DNA of 64,000 nt. Origin: Caballeronia peredens. Its GTDB lineage: Bacteria > Pseudomonadota > Gammaproteobacteria > Burkholderiales > Burkholderiaceae. Made by a program: the position numbers and the translations under genes. The notes below the pieces were generated by a model. That model was not told the DNA's origin. It did no database searches and saw nothing but the letters and a program-made list of their open reading frames with translations. The stretch spans positions 1 through 64,000 of the forward strand of contig FCOH02000022.1 of the NCBI GenBank assembly GCA_001544595.2, read 5' to 3'. The number at the start of each line of letters is the position of its first letter. Position 1 is the stretch's first letter. Positions 23,420-35,965 of the stretch are shown in pieces.

Positions 23420-23650
23420 GACGCCTCCTTTGATTTCGTTGAGGTTGTTTTTCTGCGCTATGGATGCGTTTGCCGTCGCTGCACTGCACACATCGGCAAT
23501 GTCCGGCAAGCGCGCACACGGCGCTGGGCCACCGAATTTTACTTGTTAGCGGTGCATTTGGCCGGGAAGACGCGCAGCCTTTGGCGTCTTTGTCTGTGTT
23601 CGGTGGTGATCCCGCGGGAAAACTCAGGATTACCAAACTTCCGAATAAGT

Positions 23651-23677
23651 GATAGGCGCGCGCCGGGCGCGCCTATC
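23651..23677 (-). terminator. GC-rich hairpin between eda and gntP
   Basis: GATAGGCGCGC and its complement form an 11-base-pair stem around GCCGG, 29 bases after the eda stop. Read in the gene direction it is followed by ACTTATTCGG, only weakly T-rich. It may attenuate or end transcription between edd-eda and gntP-gntK, or stabilise the upstream mRNA. Confidence 0.45.
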
Positions 23678-23705
23678 GGGTACGCGCTTACTTCGTTGAT
23701 TTCGC

Positions 23706-24338
23706 TTATTTATGCGGCGCCAGTTCGCTCGCGGCGCGCGCGAGACGCGTGACTTCTTCCCAGTTCTGTGCGGCGAGCGCGGCTTTCGGCGTCAGCCACG
23801 AGCCGCCGACGCAGACCACGTTCGGCTGCGCGAGAAAGCTCGGCGCGGATTCGGCCGTGATGCCGCCCGTCGGGCAGATCTTGAGGTTGGGGAACGGCCC
23901 GTGGAACGCCTGCAGCATCGGAATGCCGCCGGCCTGTTGCGCCGGGAAGAACTTGACGATCTCGTAGCCCAGTTCCATCGCCGCGATGATGTCGGACGGG
24001 GTCATCACGCCGGGCAGAAGCGGCAGCCCCGCGTCCTGAGCGGCCTTGTGCATGTCTTTCGTGAGGCCCGGCGACACGCCGAACTGCGCGCCCGCCTTCT
24101 TCGCCTGCGCGCAATGCTCGGGCTTCGTGATCGTGCCCACGCCGACGACGATATCGTCCGCGAGCTGACTCGCGCGCTCGATCGCGGCGATGCCCGCGGC
24201 CGTGCGCAGCGTGATCTCCAGCACCTTCACGCCGCCCGCATGCAGCGCGCGCGACACGTGTTCGCCCTGTTCCACCGAATCGAAGGCGAGCACCGGGATC
24301 ACCGGTCCCAGACGCACGATTTCGCTTACCGTTTTCAT
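23706..24338 (-). CDS. eda: KDPG/KHG aldolase
   Basis: 210 residues. Class I aldolase with the general-base region EITLRTAAG near residue 41, the Schiff-base lysine in YEIVKFFPA near residue 129, and the phosphate loop PTGGI near 156-160. It splits 2-keto-3-deoxy-6-phosphogluconate to pyruvate and glyceraldehyde-3-phosphate. It follows edd by 98 bases. A longer frame reaches into edd but is not coding. A related aldolase, dgoA, occurs at 61986-62663. Confidence 0.97.
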   Translation of the reverse strand: MKTVSEIVRLGPVIPVLAFDSVEQGEHVSRALHAGGVKVLEITLRTAAGIAAIERASQLADDIVVGVGTITKPEHCAQAKKAGAQFGVSPGLTKDMHKAAQDAGLPLLPGVMTPSDIIAAMELGYEIVKFFPAQQAGGIPMLQAFHGPFPNLKICPTGGITAESAPSFLAQPNVVCVGGSWLTPKAALAAQNWEEVTRLARAASELAPHK

Positions 24339-24436
24339 TTGATGCGACTCCTGGTTTTGGTGCGGCGCCCGTTGCTTATGCGGGTCTGTCCGCGGGTTTC
24401 TCTCAGGCTCGTGCCGGGAGCACGCCCGCAGCACAT

Positions 24437-26386
24437 TCAATGATGCGTGGCGTGCGCCTTGTTCAGCGCCGATGCCGCGGCGCGCGCATTGTCGCGCAAC
24501 GGATTGCGCTCGTGCGCGGATGCGCCGTGCGCTTTCGGATCGTGGCCATCCGGCGCGCCGATCAGCGGGCCGAACACCGATGCACCCTCTTCCGCCGGCA
24601 GCGCCGCGCTGCGGAACACGCCGAACAATTCGCGGCCGAAGCCGACTTCGTTTTCCGCCTGATGCAGCGGCGCTTCGACTTCGCGCGACGCCCACTCGTT
24701 CACGTCGATTTCGATGTCGAGCACGCCCGCGGGCGCGTCGATCACGAGCATGTCGCCGGTGCGGACCTTGCCGAGCGGCCCGTGCAGCAGCGCTTCCGGC
24801 GATACGTGAATGACGGCCGGCACCTTGCCCGACGCCCCCGACATGCGGCCGTCGGTGACGAGCGCGACATGAAAGCCCTGATCCTGCAGCACGCCGAGCA
24901 GCGGCGTCAATCGATGCAGCTCCGGCATGCCGTTCGCCCGGGCGCCCTGGAAGCGCACCACGGCGACGAAATCGCGCTTCAGTTCGCCCTTGTCGAACGC
25001 TTCCTGCACTTCTTCCTGCGAATTGAAGACGATGGCCGGCGCCTTCACCACACGATGCTCCGGCGCGACCGCCGAAATCTTGATGACGCCGCGCCCGAGC
25101 TTGCCCTGCATGAGGCGCAGGCCGCCGTCCGGCTGGAACGGCACGCCGATGCCGCGCAGCACCTTGTCGTCGTGACTTTCGGCGGCGCCGTCGACCCATT
25201 CCAGCTTGCCGTCGATGAGCTTCGGCTCCTTCGTGTAATGCGACAGGCCGTGGCCGGCGACCGTCTGCACGTCTTCGTGCAGCAGCCCGCCTTCGAGCAG
25301 ATTGCGCACGAGGAACGCGACGCCGCCCGCTGCGTGGAAATGGTTCACGTCGGCCTTGCCGTTCGGGTAGATCTTCGCGAGCAGCGGCACGACTTGCGAG
25401 AGTTCGTCGAAATCGTTCCAGTCGATGATGACGCCCGCCGCCCGCGCGATCGCCACGAGATGCAGCGTGTGATTGGTCGAGCCGCCCGTCGCGAGCAGCG
25501 CGACGATGCCGTTCACGATCGCCTTTTCGTCGACGACGCGGCCGATCGGCGTGTAGTTGCCGCGCTCGTGCGTCAGATCGAGCACGCGGCGCGCGGCCTC
25601 GGCGGTGAGCGCATCGCGCAGCGGCGTGTGCGGATGCACGAACGCCGAACTCGGCAGATGCAGGCCCATTACTTCCATCAGCATCTGGTTGCTGTTGGCC
25701 GTGCCGTAGAACGTGCAGGTGCCGTGGCCGTGATACGCGGCCGCTTCCGCTTCGAGCAGCGCGCCGCGATCACACTTGCCGGTCGCGAATTCCTGGCGCA
25801 CTTTCGCTTTGTCGTCGTTGGTGAGGCCGCTCGTCATCGGGCCGGCGGGCACGAAAATGGTCGGCAGATGCCCGAACTGCAGCGCGCCGATGGCGAGCCC
25901 CGGCACGATCTTGTCGCAGACGCCGAGACACAGCGCCGCGTCGAACATGTTGTGCGTGAGCGCGACAGCCGTGCTCATCGCGATCACTTCGCGCGAGAAC
26001 AGCGACAGTTCCATGCCTGCATTGCCCTGCGTGATGCCGTCGCACATGGCGGGCACGCCGCCCGCGAACTGCGCGATGCCGCCGTGCTCGCGCGCCGCCT
26101 GCTTGATGATCTCCGGGAAGCTCTTGTACGGCGCGTGCGCGGAAAGCATTTCGTTATACGACGACACAATGCCGATATTCGGCTCGCGCACCGCCTTGAT
26201 CGCGAATTTCTCCTGGCCTTCGAGACCGGCGAAGCCGTGCGCGAGATTCGCGCACGACAGCGCGCCGCGCGCGGGGAACATGCCTTGCGCGGCGTCGATG
26301 CGCGCGAGATAGGCCGCACGCGTCGGCTTGCTGCGCTCGATGATGCGGTCGGTGACTGTCTTGAGTTGCGAATGCGGGGAAACCAT
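24437..26386 (-). CDS. edd: 6-phosphogluconate dehydratase
   Basis: 649 residues, IlvD/Edd family. Candidate Fe-S cysteines lie in [10 protein letters not shown] and [11 protein letters not shown], and the C-terminal half has [15 protein letters not shown]. The family's typical length is about 600-650. It dehydrates 6-phosphogluconate to KDPG, the first committed Entner-Doudoroff step. The ATG at 26386 has AAGGAG six bases upstream. It is the first gene of the gluconate operon and faces hexR, with two HexR-like boxes in the gap. Confidence 0.97.
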   Translation of the reverse strand: MVSPHSQLKTVTDRIIERSKPTRAAYLARIDAAQGMFPARGALSCANLAHGFAGLEGQEKFAIKAVREPNIGIVSSYNEMLSAHAPYKSFPEIIKQAAREHGGIAQFAGGVPAMCDGITQGNAGMELSLFSREVIAMSTAVALTHNMFDAALCLGVCDKIVPGLAIGALQFGHLPTIFVPAGPMTSGLTNDDKAKVRQEFATGKCDRGALLEAEAAAYHGHGTCTFYGTANSNQMLMEVMGLHLPSSAFVHPHTPLRDALTAEAARRVLDLTHERGNYTPIGRVVDEKAIVNGIVALLATGGSTNHTLHLVAIARAAGVIIDWNDFDELSQVVPLLAKIYPNGKADVNHFHAAGGVAFLVRNLLEGGLLHEDVQTVAGHGLSHYTKEPKLIDGKLEWVDGAAESHDDKVLRGIGVPFQPDGGLRLMQGKLGRGVIKISAVAPEHRVVKAPAIVFNSQEEVQEAFDKGELKRDFVAVVRFQGARANGMPELHRLTPLLGVLQDQGFHVALVTDGRMSGASGKVPAVIHVSPEALLHGPLGKVRTGDMLVIDAPAGVLDIEIDVNEWASREVEAPLHQAENEVGFGRELFGVFRSAALPAEEGASVFGPLIGAPDGHDPKAHGASAHERNPLRDNARAAASALNKAHATHH

Positions 26387-26498
26387 CGATGCTCCTTCGT
26401 CTCACTCCCGGCGCGCCTGCCGTCGAGCGTTGGGTTTTGAATCGCGAGGAACGGCGGTTGAGTCGTTGTCGTGTCTTTCTGCCGATGCCCGAAATATT

Positions 26499-26513
26499 AG
26501 TAGAAAAACTACA
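26499..26513 (-). promoter_or_regulatory. Candidate HexR operator, edd-proximal
   Basis: On the edd strand this reads TGTAGTTTTTCTACT, an inverted repeat matching the known HexR pattern TGTAGT-N-TACA. It is 113 bases upstream of the edd start. Confidence 0.7.
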
Positions 26514-26583
26514 CGATGACAACGAGCTTTTACGGCACAATCGTTAAGCGGCCGCTTATCTCTTTGCCTTTTCTGACATACGT

Positions 26584-26601
26584 CTCAGGGAAATCCCTGA
26601 G
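26584..26601. promoter_or_regulatory. Perfect 8-base inverted repeat between the HexR boxes
   Basis: CTCAGGGA-AA-TCCCTGAG is fully symmetrical and different in sequence from the HexR boxes on either side. It could be bound by a second regulator of edd or hexR. Confidence 0.5.
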
Positions 26602-26618
26602 ATTCATCGTCGAAAATA

Positions 26619-26633
26619 TGTAGTATTTGTACA
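26619..26633 (+). promoter_or_regulatory. Candidate HexR operator, hexR-proximal
   Basis: TGTAGTATTTGTACA shares TGTAGT.TTT.TAC with the first box and is centred about 60 bases before the hexR start, fitting autorepression. Confidence 0.75.
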
Positions 26634-26687
26634 AGACCGATCATCGGCTATAGTCGCAGGCAATTTTCAGCATAGGCGAGATTTCCG

Positions 26688-27527
26688 ATGTTGCTGTCCC
26701 AAGTCGAAGCAATGCGCGAACAGTTGCGCCCCTCGGAGCGCAAGCTGGCCGATTACGTGCTCGAAGCGCCGCGCGAAGTGCTCGATCTGTCGATGACCGA
26801 TTTCGCCGCGCGCGCGGGCGTCAGCCAGCCGACGATTGCGCGTTTCTGCCAGGCGCTCGGTTTCTCGGGATTCCGCGAATTCAAGATCCGCCTCGCTCAA
26901 AGCGTAGCAGCCGACGTTCCCACGGTTTATCGCGACGTGCGCAGCGACGAGCCCGCCGCCGGCGTCGCGGCGAAAGTGCTGGACCGGACCATCGGCGCGC
27001 TGATCCAGGTGCGCAATAGTCTGTCGTCGGACAGCGTGGCCGCGGCGATCGCGATTCTGGCGCAGGCGCGGCGCATCGAGTTTTACGGCGCGGGCGGCTC
27101 GGGCATTGCCGCGCTCGACATGCAGCACAAGTTCTTCAAGCTCGGCGTGCCGTCGGTCGCCTATGCCGATCCGCATACGTACACGACGTCGGCCGCGCTG
27201 CTCGGCGAGGGCGATGTCGTCGTCGCGATTTCGAACACGGGCCGCACGCGCGACATTCTGGACGCGTGCAAATCGGCGCTGCACGGCGGCGCGAAAATAA
27301 TTGCGATCACGCACGGCAACTCGCCGCTCGCGCGCATGGCGACGGTCGGGCTCTTTGCCAACGTCGATGAAGACACGGATATTTTTTCGCCGATGACATC
27401 GCGCGTGTCGCATCTCGCGATCGGCGACATTCTGGCGGTGGGACTCGCGCTCGCGCGCGGGCCGGAACTGGCGGAAAAGCTCGCCGAAGCGAAAGACGTG
27501 CTGGAGAGCCGGCGCGTCGGAACGTGA
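26688..27527 (+). CDS. hexR: HexR-type RpiR-family regulator
   Basis: 279 residues. The N-terminal RpiR helix-turn-helix spans about residues 1-75 (TDFAARAGVSQPTIARFCQALGF), and a SIS sugar-phosphate domain spans about 118-250 (RIEFYGAGGSG, VVVAISNTGRTRD). HexR proteins repress Entner-Doudoroff genes and are released by KDPG. Divergence from edd and the TGTAGT boxes between them support the name over a generic RpiR label. Confidence 0.9.
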   Translation: MLLSQVEAMREQLRPSERKLADYVLEAPREVLDLSMTDFAARAGVSQPTIARFCQALGFSGFREFKIRLAQSVAADVPTVYRDVRSDEPAAGVAAKVLDRTIGALIQVRNSLSSDSVAAAIAILAQARRIEFYGAGGSGIAALDMQHKFFKLGVPSVAYADPHTYTTSAALLGEGDVVVAISNTGRTRDILDACKSALHGGAKIIAITHGNSPLARMATVGLFANVDEDTDIFSPMTSRVSHLAIGDILAVGLALARGPELAEKLAEAKDVLESRRVGT

Positions 27528-27552
27528 GCGGCGCGCCTGACGCGCGCATCGC

Positions 27553-27969
27553 TCAGAAGGGCTTGATGACGACGAGCAGCGTCGCGCCGAGCAGCCCGAG
27601 CACGGGCAATTCGTTGAACATGCGGTACCACTTGTCCGAGCGCGTGTTTTCACCGCGCTGGAAGGTGTGCAGCAGGCGCCCGCAATACGCGTGATACACG
27701 ATGATCAGCGCGACGATCGTGAGCTTCGCGTGCAGCCAGCCCTGCCCCGCGCCGATCCCGACGACGAGCCACAGCCACAGCCCGCACGCGAGCGCCGGCA
27801 CCGCGATGAACGTCATGAAACGAAACAGCTTGCGCGCCATGAGCAACAGTCGGGCGGTCGCGGCGGCGTCCGTTTCCATCGCGAGGTTCACGAAGATGCG
27901 CGGCAGATAGAACAGCCCCGCGAACCACGAGGCCACCAGCACGATATGCAGCGATTTGATCCAGAGCAT
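27553..27969 (-). CDS. hemJ: Protoporphyrinogen IX oxidase HemJ
   Basis: 138 residues with four membrane segments and the family's length. The first helix carries the conserved His in KSLHIVLVASWFAGLFYLPR, and a later conserved segment is GWLHAKLTIV. HemJ oxidises protoporphyrinogen in heme synthesis in bacteria that lack HemG and HemY. It lies 70 bases after proA; a CopD-like copper protein is the older annotation for this family. Confidence 0.88.
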   Translation of the reverse strand: MLWIKSLHIVLVASWFAGLFYLPRIFVNLAMETDAAATARLLLMARKLFRFMTFIAVPALACGLWLWLVVGIGAGQGWLHAKLTIVALIIVYHAYCGRLLHTFQRGENTRSDKWYRMFNELPVLGLLGATLLVVIKPF

Positions 27970-28039
27970 CGTTCTTGTTGTTCGAGCGTGCTTGTTGGTG
28001 GAATGATCGGCGGAATTTCCGGCGGACTTGTCGGCCGGA

Positions 28040-29311
28040 TTACTGGCGCACTTCGCCGCGGCCGAGCACGACGTACTTCAGCGACGTCAGTCCTTCCAGC
28101 CCGACCGGACCGCGCGCGTGCAGCTTGTCGTTCGAGATGCCGATTTCGGCGCCCAGGCCGAACTCGAAGCCATCGGCGAAACGCGTCGACGCGTTGACCA
28201 TCACGCTCGCCGAATCGACTTCGCGCAGAAAGCGCATGGCGCGGTCGTGGTCTTCGGTGACGATCGCGTCGGTGTGATGCGAGCCGTAGGTGTTGATATG
28301 GTCGATGGCGTCGTCGAGGCCGCCGACGACCTTGATCGCCAGCACAGGCGCGAGATATTCCGTGCTCCAGTCGTCTTCGGTCGCGTCCACGAGCGAGCCG
28401 ATCCGCGCCGCTTCCAGCACGGCGCGCGCTTCGGCGTCGACGCGCAGCTCGACGTCCTTCGCCTGATACGCGCGCGCGAGCATCGGCAGCGCCTCGTTCG
28501 CGATGCCGCGCGCGACGAGCAGCGTTTCCATCGTGTTGCAGGTGCCGTAGCGATGCGTCTTCGCGTTGTCGCAAATGGGCGCAGCCTTGCCGAGATCGGC
28601 GCGATCGTCGACGTACACGTGACAAATGCCGTCGAGGTGCTTGATCATCGGCACGCGGGATTCTTCCATCAGCCGCGCGATCAGGCTCTTGCCGCCGCGC
28701 GGCACGATTACGTCGACGAATTCGGTCATCGTGATGAGCTTGCCGACCGCCGCGCGGTCCGCCGTCTCGACGACCTGCACGGCGTCCTGCGGCAAACCGG
28801 CCGCTTCCAGCCCGGCGCCGATCAGTTTCGCGAGCGCCGTGTTGCATTCGAGCGCTTCGGAGCCGCCGCGCAGAATGGTCGCGTTGCCGGATTTGAGACA
28901 GAGCGCGGCGGCGTCGATGGTCACGTTCGGCCGCGATTCGTAAATGATGCCGATCACGCCGAGCGGCACGCGCATCTGTCCGACCTGAATGCCGCTCGGG
29001 CGGAACTTGAGCCCGCTGATTTCGCCGATCGGATCGGCGAGAGCGGCCACCTGGCGCAGGCCTTCGATCATCGTGTTCAGCGCCTTGTCCGAGAGCGTCA
29101 GGCGGTCGATGAACGCGGCGTCATGGCCTTTTTCGCGCGCGCGGGCGAGATCGCGCGCGTTCGCCTGCCGGAGCGCCTCGCGATCGCGTTCGATGGCGTC
29201 CGCCACCGCGAGTAGCGCGGCGTTCTTCGCGGCTGTGGACGCCCGCGCCATCGCGCGCGACGCCGCACGGGCGCGGCGGCCGAGGTCGGTCATGTATTGA
29301 TCGATGTTCAT
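28040..29311 (-). CDS. proA: Gamma-glutamyl phosphate reductase
   Basis: 423 residues from ATG 29311 ([19 protein letters not shown]). The aldehyde-dehydrogenase-type catalytic cysteine is in [13 protein letters not shown]. Other blocks are [13 protein letters not shown] and the C-terminal [20 protein letters not shown]. It reduces glutamyl-5-phosphate in proline synthesis. It follows holA by 104 bases in a shared direction. Confidence 0.96.
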   Translation of the reverse strand: MNIDQYMTDLGRRARAASRAMARASTAAKNAALLAVADAIERDREALRQANARDLARAREKGHDAAFIDRLTLSDKALNTMIEGLRQVAALADPIGEISGLKFRPSGIQVGQMRVPLGVIGIIYESRPNVTIDAAALCLKSGNATILRGGSEALECNTALAKLIGAGLEAAGLPQDAVQVVETADRAAVGKLITMTEFVDVIVPRGGKSLIARLMEESRVPMIKHLDGICHVYVDDRADLGKAAPICDNAKTHRYGTCNTMETLLVARGIANEALPMLARAYQAKDVELRVDAEARAVLEAARIGSLVDATEDDWSTEYLAPVLAIKVVGGLDDAIDHINTYGSHHTDAIVTEDHDRAMRFLREVDSASVMVNASTRFADGFEFGLGAEIGISNDKLHARGPVGLEGLTSLKYVVLGRGEVRQ

Positions 29312-29415
29312 CGTCGGTCTCTTTTCGTGAGCGGAGGCGCTCTGGAATGCGCCCCGAAGGCACAAAACAACATTTTAAGCCGATGTGCGCGTGACAACAG
29401 CGCGCGGGCGGCGTC

Positions 29416-30504
29416 CTAGCGACGCGGTCGTGGCGCCGACGCGGCCTGCGCCGGCTTGCCGCCCGCGACCGCCATCGCCAGTTCGAACATGCCGGCCCAT
29501 GGATCGGGCGGCGGCTCGCTGCCGCGCTTGCCCGCGCTGCCCGAGAGACCCTTGACCTGGCGGTCGAGCCGCGCCGCCAGCGAGAGCGCCTTTTCCAGCG
29601 CTTCGTCGGTGACGCGCGCGAGCGCCGGGCCGATCAGCCGTTCGCGCGGCCCCCAGACGCGGTTCTCGCGCAACAGCGTGGCGAGCGGCTTGCCCGACGC
29701 GACCCCGCGCTTGATGCGCAACAGCGTGCGCACTTCCTCGACGAGCGCCCACAGCACGAGCACCGCCGCCTCGCCTTCGCCCTTCAGGCCGTCGAGCATG
29801 CGCGCGAGGCGCCCGATATCGCCGGTGAGCATCGCTTCGTTGAGCTTGAACACGTCGTAGCGCGCGACGTTCAGGACGGCGTCGTGAATCTGCTCGAAGG
29901 TGAGCACGCCTTCCGGGTACAGAAGCCCGAGCTTCTGGATTTCCTGATGCGCGGCGAGCAGATTGCCTTCCACCCGCTCCGCGACGAACGCGAGCGCGCG
30001 CCGCCCTTCCTCGCCCGGCGCCACGCGCTGGCCTTGCTGCGCGAGCCGCTGGCCGACCCACATCGGCAATTGCGCGCGTTCGACCGGATCGATCTTCAGC
30101 GCGACGCCCGCGCCGAGCAAAGCCGAAAACCACGCGGATTTCTGCGTCGCGGCGTCGAGACGCGGCAGCGTGACGAGCGTGACGACATCGGGGTTGTCGG
30201 CGCCGGCGAGCGTCTTCAGCGCGTCCGCGCCTTCCTTGCCGGGCTTGCCGCCGGGAATGCGCAACTCGATCAGTTGACGGTCGCCGAACAGCGACATCGA
30301 CTGCGTCGCCCCGATGAGCCCGCTCCAGTCGAAACCGCGCTCGACCGTGAACACCGAGCGATCGGTGAAACCGCTCGCACGCGCCGTGGCCCTGATGCGG
30401 TCGCACGCTTCCTGCGCGAGCAGATGCTCGTCGCCGTAGACGACGTACAGACCCTTCAGGCCTTTCGCGAGATGCGCGTCGAGCGCGTCGAGCTTCAGTT
30501 GCAT
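29416..30504 (-). CDS. holA: DNA polymerase III subunit delta
   Basis: 362 residues, close to the family's usual 340-350. It begins with the clamp-loader segment LKGLYVVYGDEHLLAQEACDRI and has an AAA-like domain followed by the helical collar. HolA opens the beta sliding clamp as part of the gamma complex. The gene is 19 bases after lptE, the lptE-holA order seen across proteobacteria. The C-terminus is basic and Pro/Ala-rich (PAQAASAPRPRR). Confidence 0.93.
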   Translation of the reverse strand: MQLKLDALDAHLAKGLKGLYVVYGDEHLLAQEACDRIRATARASGFTDRSVFTVERGFDWSGLIGATQSMSLFGDRQLIELRIPGGKPGKEGADALKTLAGADNPDVVTLVTLPRLDAATQKSAWFSALLGAGVALKIDPVERAQLPMWVGQRLAQQGQRVAPGEEGRRALAFVAERVEGNLLAAHQEIQKLGLLYPEGVLTFEQIHDAVLNVARYDVFKLNEAMLTGDIGRLARMLDGLKGEGEAAVLVLWALVEEVRTLLRIKRGVASGKPLATLLRENRVWGPRERLIGPALARVTDEALEKALSLAARLDRQVKGLSGSAGKRGSEPPPDPWAGMFELAMAVAGGKPAQAASAPRPRR

Positions 30505-30523
30505 GAATGAGCGCCGCGGACGA

Positions 30524-31125
30524 TCAGAGCGGCGGCGTCGGCAGCGGCGCGCGCGGCGCGACGCCCGGCGTCTGCTCGCCCGGCGCCGGATGCAGCGAGC
30601 GCACGACGGCGAGCCGGCGCGTCAGCTGATCGACGGCGTCGTTGCGCATGTCGTTGTACAGGAGCGTCGATTCCTGCGCCTTGGCGAGCGTGTACTGGTT
30701 GCTGTAGGTCATCGCGCGGTTCAGCAGGATCACGCTCGGCGGAATCAGCAGCGTGCCGTCCGCGCCGTACAGCGAATAGCTCAGGCTGTAGACGAGCTCG
30801 TATTCCTGCACCACGCCCTGCGAATTCAGGCTGAGCGTGTTGAGGCCCGTGCCTTCCGACACATTGAGCGTTGCGTCCGGTTTCTCGTACGGTTTGACGA
30901 TCACCGTGTCGCTGCCGCCCTGCACCAGACGTTCGAGACGCGCCACCATCTGCGGCACGCCGCCCGTGATCGCCAGCCGCTTGAACGCGTAGTCCTGCTG
31001 TCCGCGCAACTGAAAGCCGCATGCGGACAGCGCGGCCGCGCCGCCCATCAGCGCGAGAAACGAACGCCTGCTTACGCCTTTTTCGACGGCTTTCCCGGTC
31101 ACATCGACTCCCTTGGTTTTGCGCA

Positions 31126-31126
<1 letters not shown>
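30524..31126 (-). CDS. lptE: LPS-assembly lipoprotein LptE
   Basis: 200 residues from ATG 31126. The signal carries lipobox LSAC with Cys36 as lipidation site, followed at once by the LptE hallmark GFQLRG. Unusually the n-region reads SRRSFLALMGG, which resembles a twin-arginine motif. LptE plugs the LptD barrel in the outer membrane. The leuS stop and this start overlap as TGATG, so it is translated with leuS; holA follows. Confidence 0.93.
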
Positions 31127-33732
<2,606 letters not shown>

Positions 33733-33929
33733 TTACGCTAATGCTGGGAACGAACCTCGGGACCTGCCGCGTGCGCTTCGGCTTCGCCGCCTGGCTTGAA
33801 ACGGGGCTGGCGCTACGTCGGATCTGGCCTGCTGGCGGCGCTGCGCGCGCCAGACGGACAAAAACGGGCAAATCGCGATTATACCGTTCGATGCGGCGCC
33901 GCTGGCGCGCGGACGGGTTCGCGCGGGCT

Positions 33930-34376
33930 TCAGCGCGCGGGCGCGGGCGCGTTCGCCGGCGCGCGTACCGGCTGGGTGACGAAGCCGATGCGCGCGAGCC
34001 CCGCCTGCTGCGCGGCGCCCATCACCTGTGCGATGACGTCATAACGCGTCGCGGCCGACGCCCGCAGATGCAGTTCGGGCTTTTGCGCGCTCCGGCCGGC
34101 ATCGGCGAAACGCGCGCGCATCTGCTCGAAACTGACGGGCGTGTCGTTCCAGAAGAGCTTGCCGGTGTCGTCGATGGAAAGCGTGATGGTCTGCGGCGTC
34201 TCGCGCGCGGGTTGCGATGCGACCTTCGGCAAGTCGAGCCGGATGGCGTGCGTGAAGAGCGGCGCCGTGATGATGAAGATGACGAGCAGCACCAGCATCA
34301 CGTCGATGAGCGGCGTCATGTTGATGTCCGCCATGGGCTGGCTGTTGGGTTTGTTTTCGAGTCCGCCGAAGGCCAT
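33930..34376 (-). CDS. exbD: ExbD/TolR-family energy-transducing membrane protein
   Basis: 148 residues from ATG 34376, GGAG upstream. A short cytoplasmic N-terminus leads to one membrane helix in ADINMTPLIDVMLVLLVIF, whose Asp is the conserved proton-path residue, then a periplasmic domain ending in a Pro/Ala tail. With ExbB it energises TonB-dependent outer-membrane import. No tonB, tolA or tolB is adjacent, so ExbD against TolR rests on gene order next to dapB, which is usual for exbBD in this family. Confidence 0.85.
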   Translation of the reverse strand: MAFGGLENKPNSQPMADINMTPLIDVMLVLLVIFIITAPLFTHAIRLDLPKVASQPARETPQTITLSIDDTGKLFWNDTPVSFEQMRARFADAGRSAQKPELHLRASAATRYDVIAQVMGAAQQAGLARIGFVTQPVRAPANAPAPAR

Positions 34377-34387
34377 TGCGGGGGCTC

Positions 34388-35053
34388 CTATTTGCCTTCG
34401 CCGCACACGAACGCGTGCAGATCGCGCGCGAAGCCATCCAGCTCTTCCGAAACCTGCCGCACGTACCGTCCGAGCACGTTGTACGCGAGCACCGCCGGAA
34501 TCGCGACGACCAGTCCGAACGCCGTCATGATGAGCGCCTCGCCCACCGGTCCGGCGACGTTCTCGATCATCGCCTGCCCGCTCGACGCGATGCTGCCGAG
34601 CGCGTGATAGATGCCCCAGACGGTGCCGAGCAAGCCGACGAACGGCGCCGTCGCACCCACCGATGCGAGCAGCACCTGCCCGAATTCGAGCCGCCGCTGC
34701 GACTTGAGCAGTGCCTGCCTGAGCGCCCGCAACACGCGCTCGCTGCGCTCCACTTGCGCCAGCAACGCGCCCGGCATTTCCGCCTGCGACGCGTGCCACG
34801 CGGCCTCGGCAAGCGGCAGGAACACACGCTCGCGATCCGCGCCCTTCAGCGCGCCGATGCCGTCCGTCAGACTCGCCGCCTGCCAGAAGCGCTGCAACGC
34901 GCGCGGCCCCTGCCATTTGGCGCGCGCGAGAATCCACGCCTTCACGAGCAGAAAACACCAGCTTGCGAGCGACATCGCCAATAGCAGGCCGGCGACCGCG
35001 TGCGTGACCGCGTCGCCGGATTGCAGATAGTGGATAACGCCGGTTTCCGCCAT
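34388..35053 (-). CDS. exbB: ExbB/TolQ-family proton channel protein
   Basis: 221 residues from ATG 35053; a GTG at 35059 would add two residues. Three membrane segments: near residues 15-40, and a pair in ATAPFVGLLGTVWGIYHAL and EALIMTAFGLVVAIPAVLAYN. The GLLGTVWGI block is the family signature. It forms the pentameric stator with ExbD, encoded 11 bases downstream. It follows dapB by 15 bases. Confidence 0.88.
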   Translation of the reverse strand: MAETGVIHYLQSGDAVTHAVAGLLLAMSLASWCFLLVKAWILARAKWQGPRALQRFWQAASLTDGIGALKGADRERVFLPLAEAAWHASQAEMPGALLAQVERSERVLRALRQALLKSQRRLEFGQVLLASVGATAPFVGLLGTVWGIYHALGSIASSGQAMIENVAGPVGEALIMTAFGLVVAIPAVLAYNVLGRYVRQVSEELDGFARDLHAFVCGEGK

Positions 35054-35068
35054 TGTCACGAGCCGAAA

Positions 35069-35866
35069 TCAGCGCAGGCCGAGCACGTCCTGCATGTCGA
35101 AGAAGCCGCGCTCGCGGCCTTCGAGAAAACGTGCGGCGCGCAGCGCGCCCTGCGCGTAGGAGAGACGGCTCGCCGATTTGTGCGTGATCTCGATGCGCTC
35201 GCCGATGCCCGCGAACAGCACCGTGTGATCGCCGACGATATCGCCGCCGCGGATCGCGGAAAAGCCGATGGTCGACGGATCGCGCTCGCCCGTCACGCCT
35301 TCGCGCGCGTACACGGCGCAGTCCTTCAGGTCGCGCCCGAGCGCCTTGGCGATCACTTCGCCCATGCCGAGCGCCGTGCCCGACGGCGCATCGACCTTGT
35401 GACGGTGATGCGCCTCGATGATCTCGATGTCGTAACCCTGCGAGAAATGCTTCGCCGCGAATTCGAGCAGCTTCATCGTGACGTTCACGCCGACGCTCAT
35501 GTTCGGCGCGAACACCACGCCGATCTTCTCGCCCGCCTTTTTCAACTGCGCCTTTTGTTCGTCCGAGAAACCCGTCGTGCCGATGATCATCTTCACGTCA
35601 TGCCGCAGCGCCGCGTCGAGATGCAAGAGCGTACCCTCGGGGCGCGTGAAGTCGATCAGATAGTCGGCGTCGGCGAACACGCGCTCGATGTCGTCGGTCA
35701 GCAAAACGCCCGTGGTCTTGCCGAGAAACGCGCCCGCGTCCTGGCCGAGCTGCTGCACGCCGGGCCGGTCGAGCGCGCCCGTGAGCTGCGCATCAGGATC
35801 GTTGAGAACGGTTTCGATCAGCATCCGGCCCATGCGGCCCGATGCGCCGGCGATGGCGATCTTCAT
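35069..35866 (-). CDS. dapB: 4-hydroxy-tetrahydrodipicolinate reductase
   Basis: 265 residues from ATG 35866. NAD(P)-binding [10 protein letters not shown] near residues 7-16, and the catalytic region [18 protein letters not shown] near residue 155. It reduces the dihydrodipicolinate precursor in lysine and meso-diaminopimelate synthesis. It lies between bamE and exbB in one direction; a probable terminator after bamE suggests its own promoter. Confidence 0.97.
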   Translation of the reverse strand: MKIAIAGASGRMGRMLIETVLNDPDAQLTGALDRPGVQQLGQDAGAFLGKTTGVLLTDDIERVFADADYLIDFTRPEGTLLHLDAALRHDVKMIIGTTGFSDEQKAQLKKAGEKIGVVFAPNMSVGVNVTMKLLEFAAKHFSQGYDIEIIEAHHRHKVDAPSGTALGMGEVIAKALGRDLKDCAVYAREGVTGERDPSTIGFSAIRGGDIVGDHTVLFAGIGERIEITHKSASRLSYAQGALRAARFLEGRERGFFDMQDVLGLR

Positions 35867-35927
35867 GGCAGTCTCGTGTTGAACCGCGCAACCCGCACGC
35901 GATGGATTTTGCAGATTGAAAAGCAAC

Positions 35928-35953
35928 GGGAACCGCGCACGGAGCGGGTTCCC
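35928..35953 (-). terminator. Probable terminator after bamE
   Basis: GGGAACC and GGTTCCC pair around a GC-rich loop 12 bases after the bamE stop; on that strand GTTGCTTTTC follows. Moderately convincing. Confidence 0.5.
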
Positions 35954-35965
35954 GGGAGCGCCGGA

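Noticed and set aside
33930-34958. 342-residue open frame spanning exbB and exbD
   Set aside because: Only its last 148 residues are real (ExbD); the first part is an out-of-frame reading of exbB.
33930-35053. tolQ/tolR assignment
   Set aside because: No tolA, tolB or pal nearby, and the position beside dapB is that of exbBD; left as ExbB/ExbD with reduced confidence.
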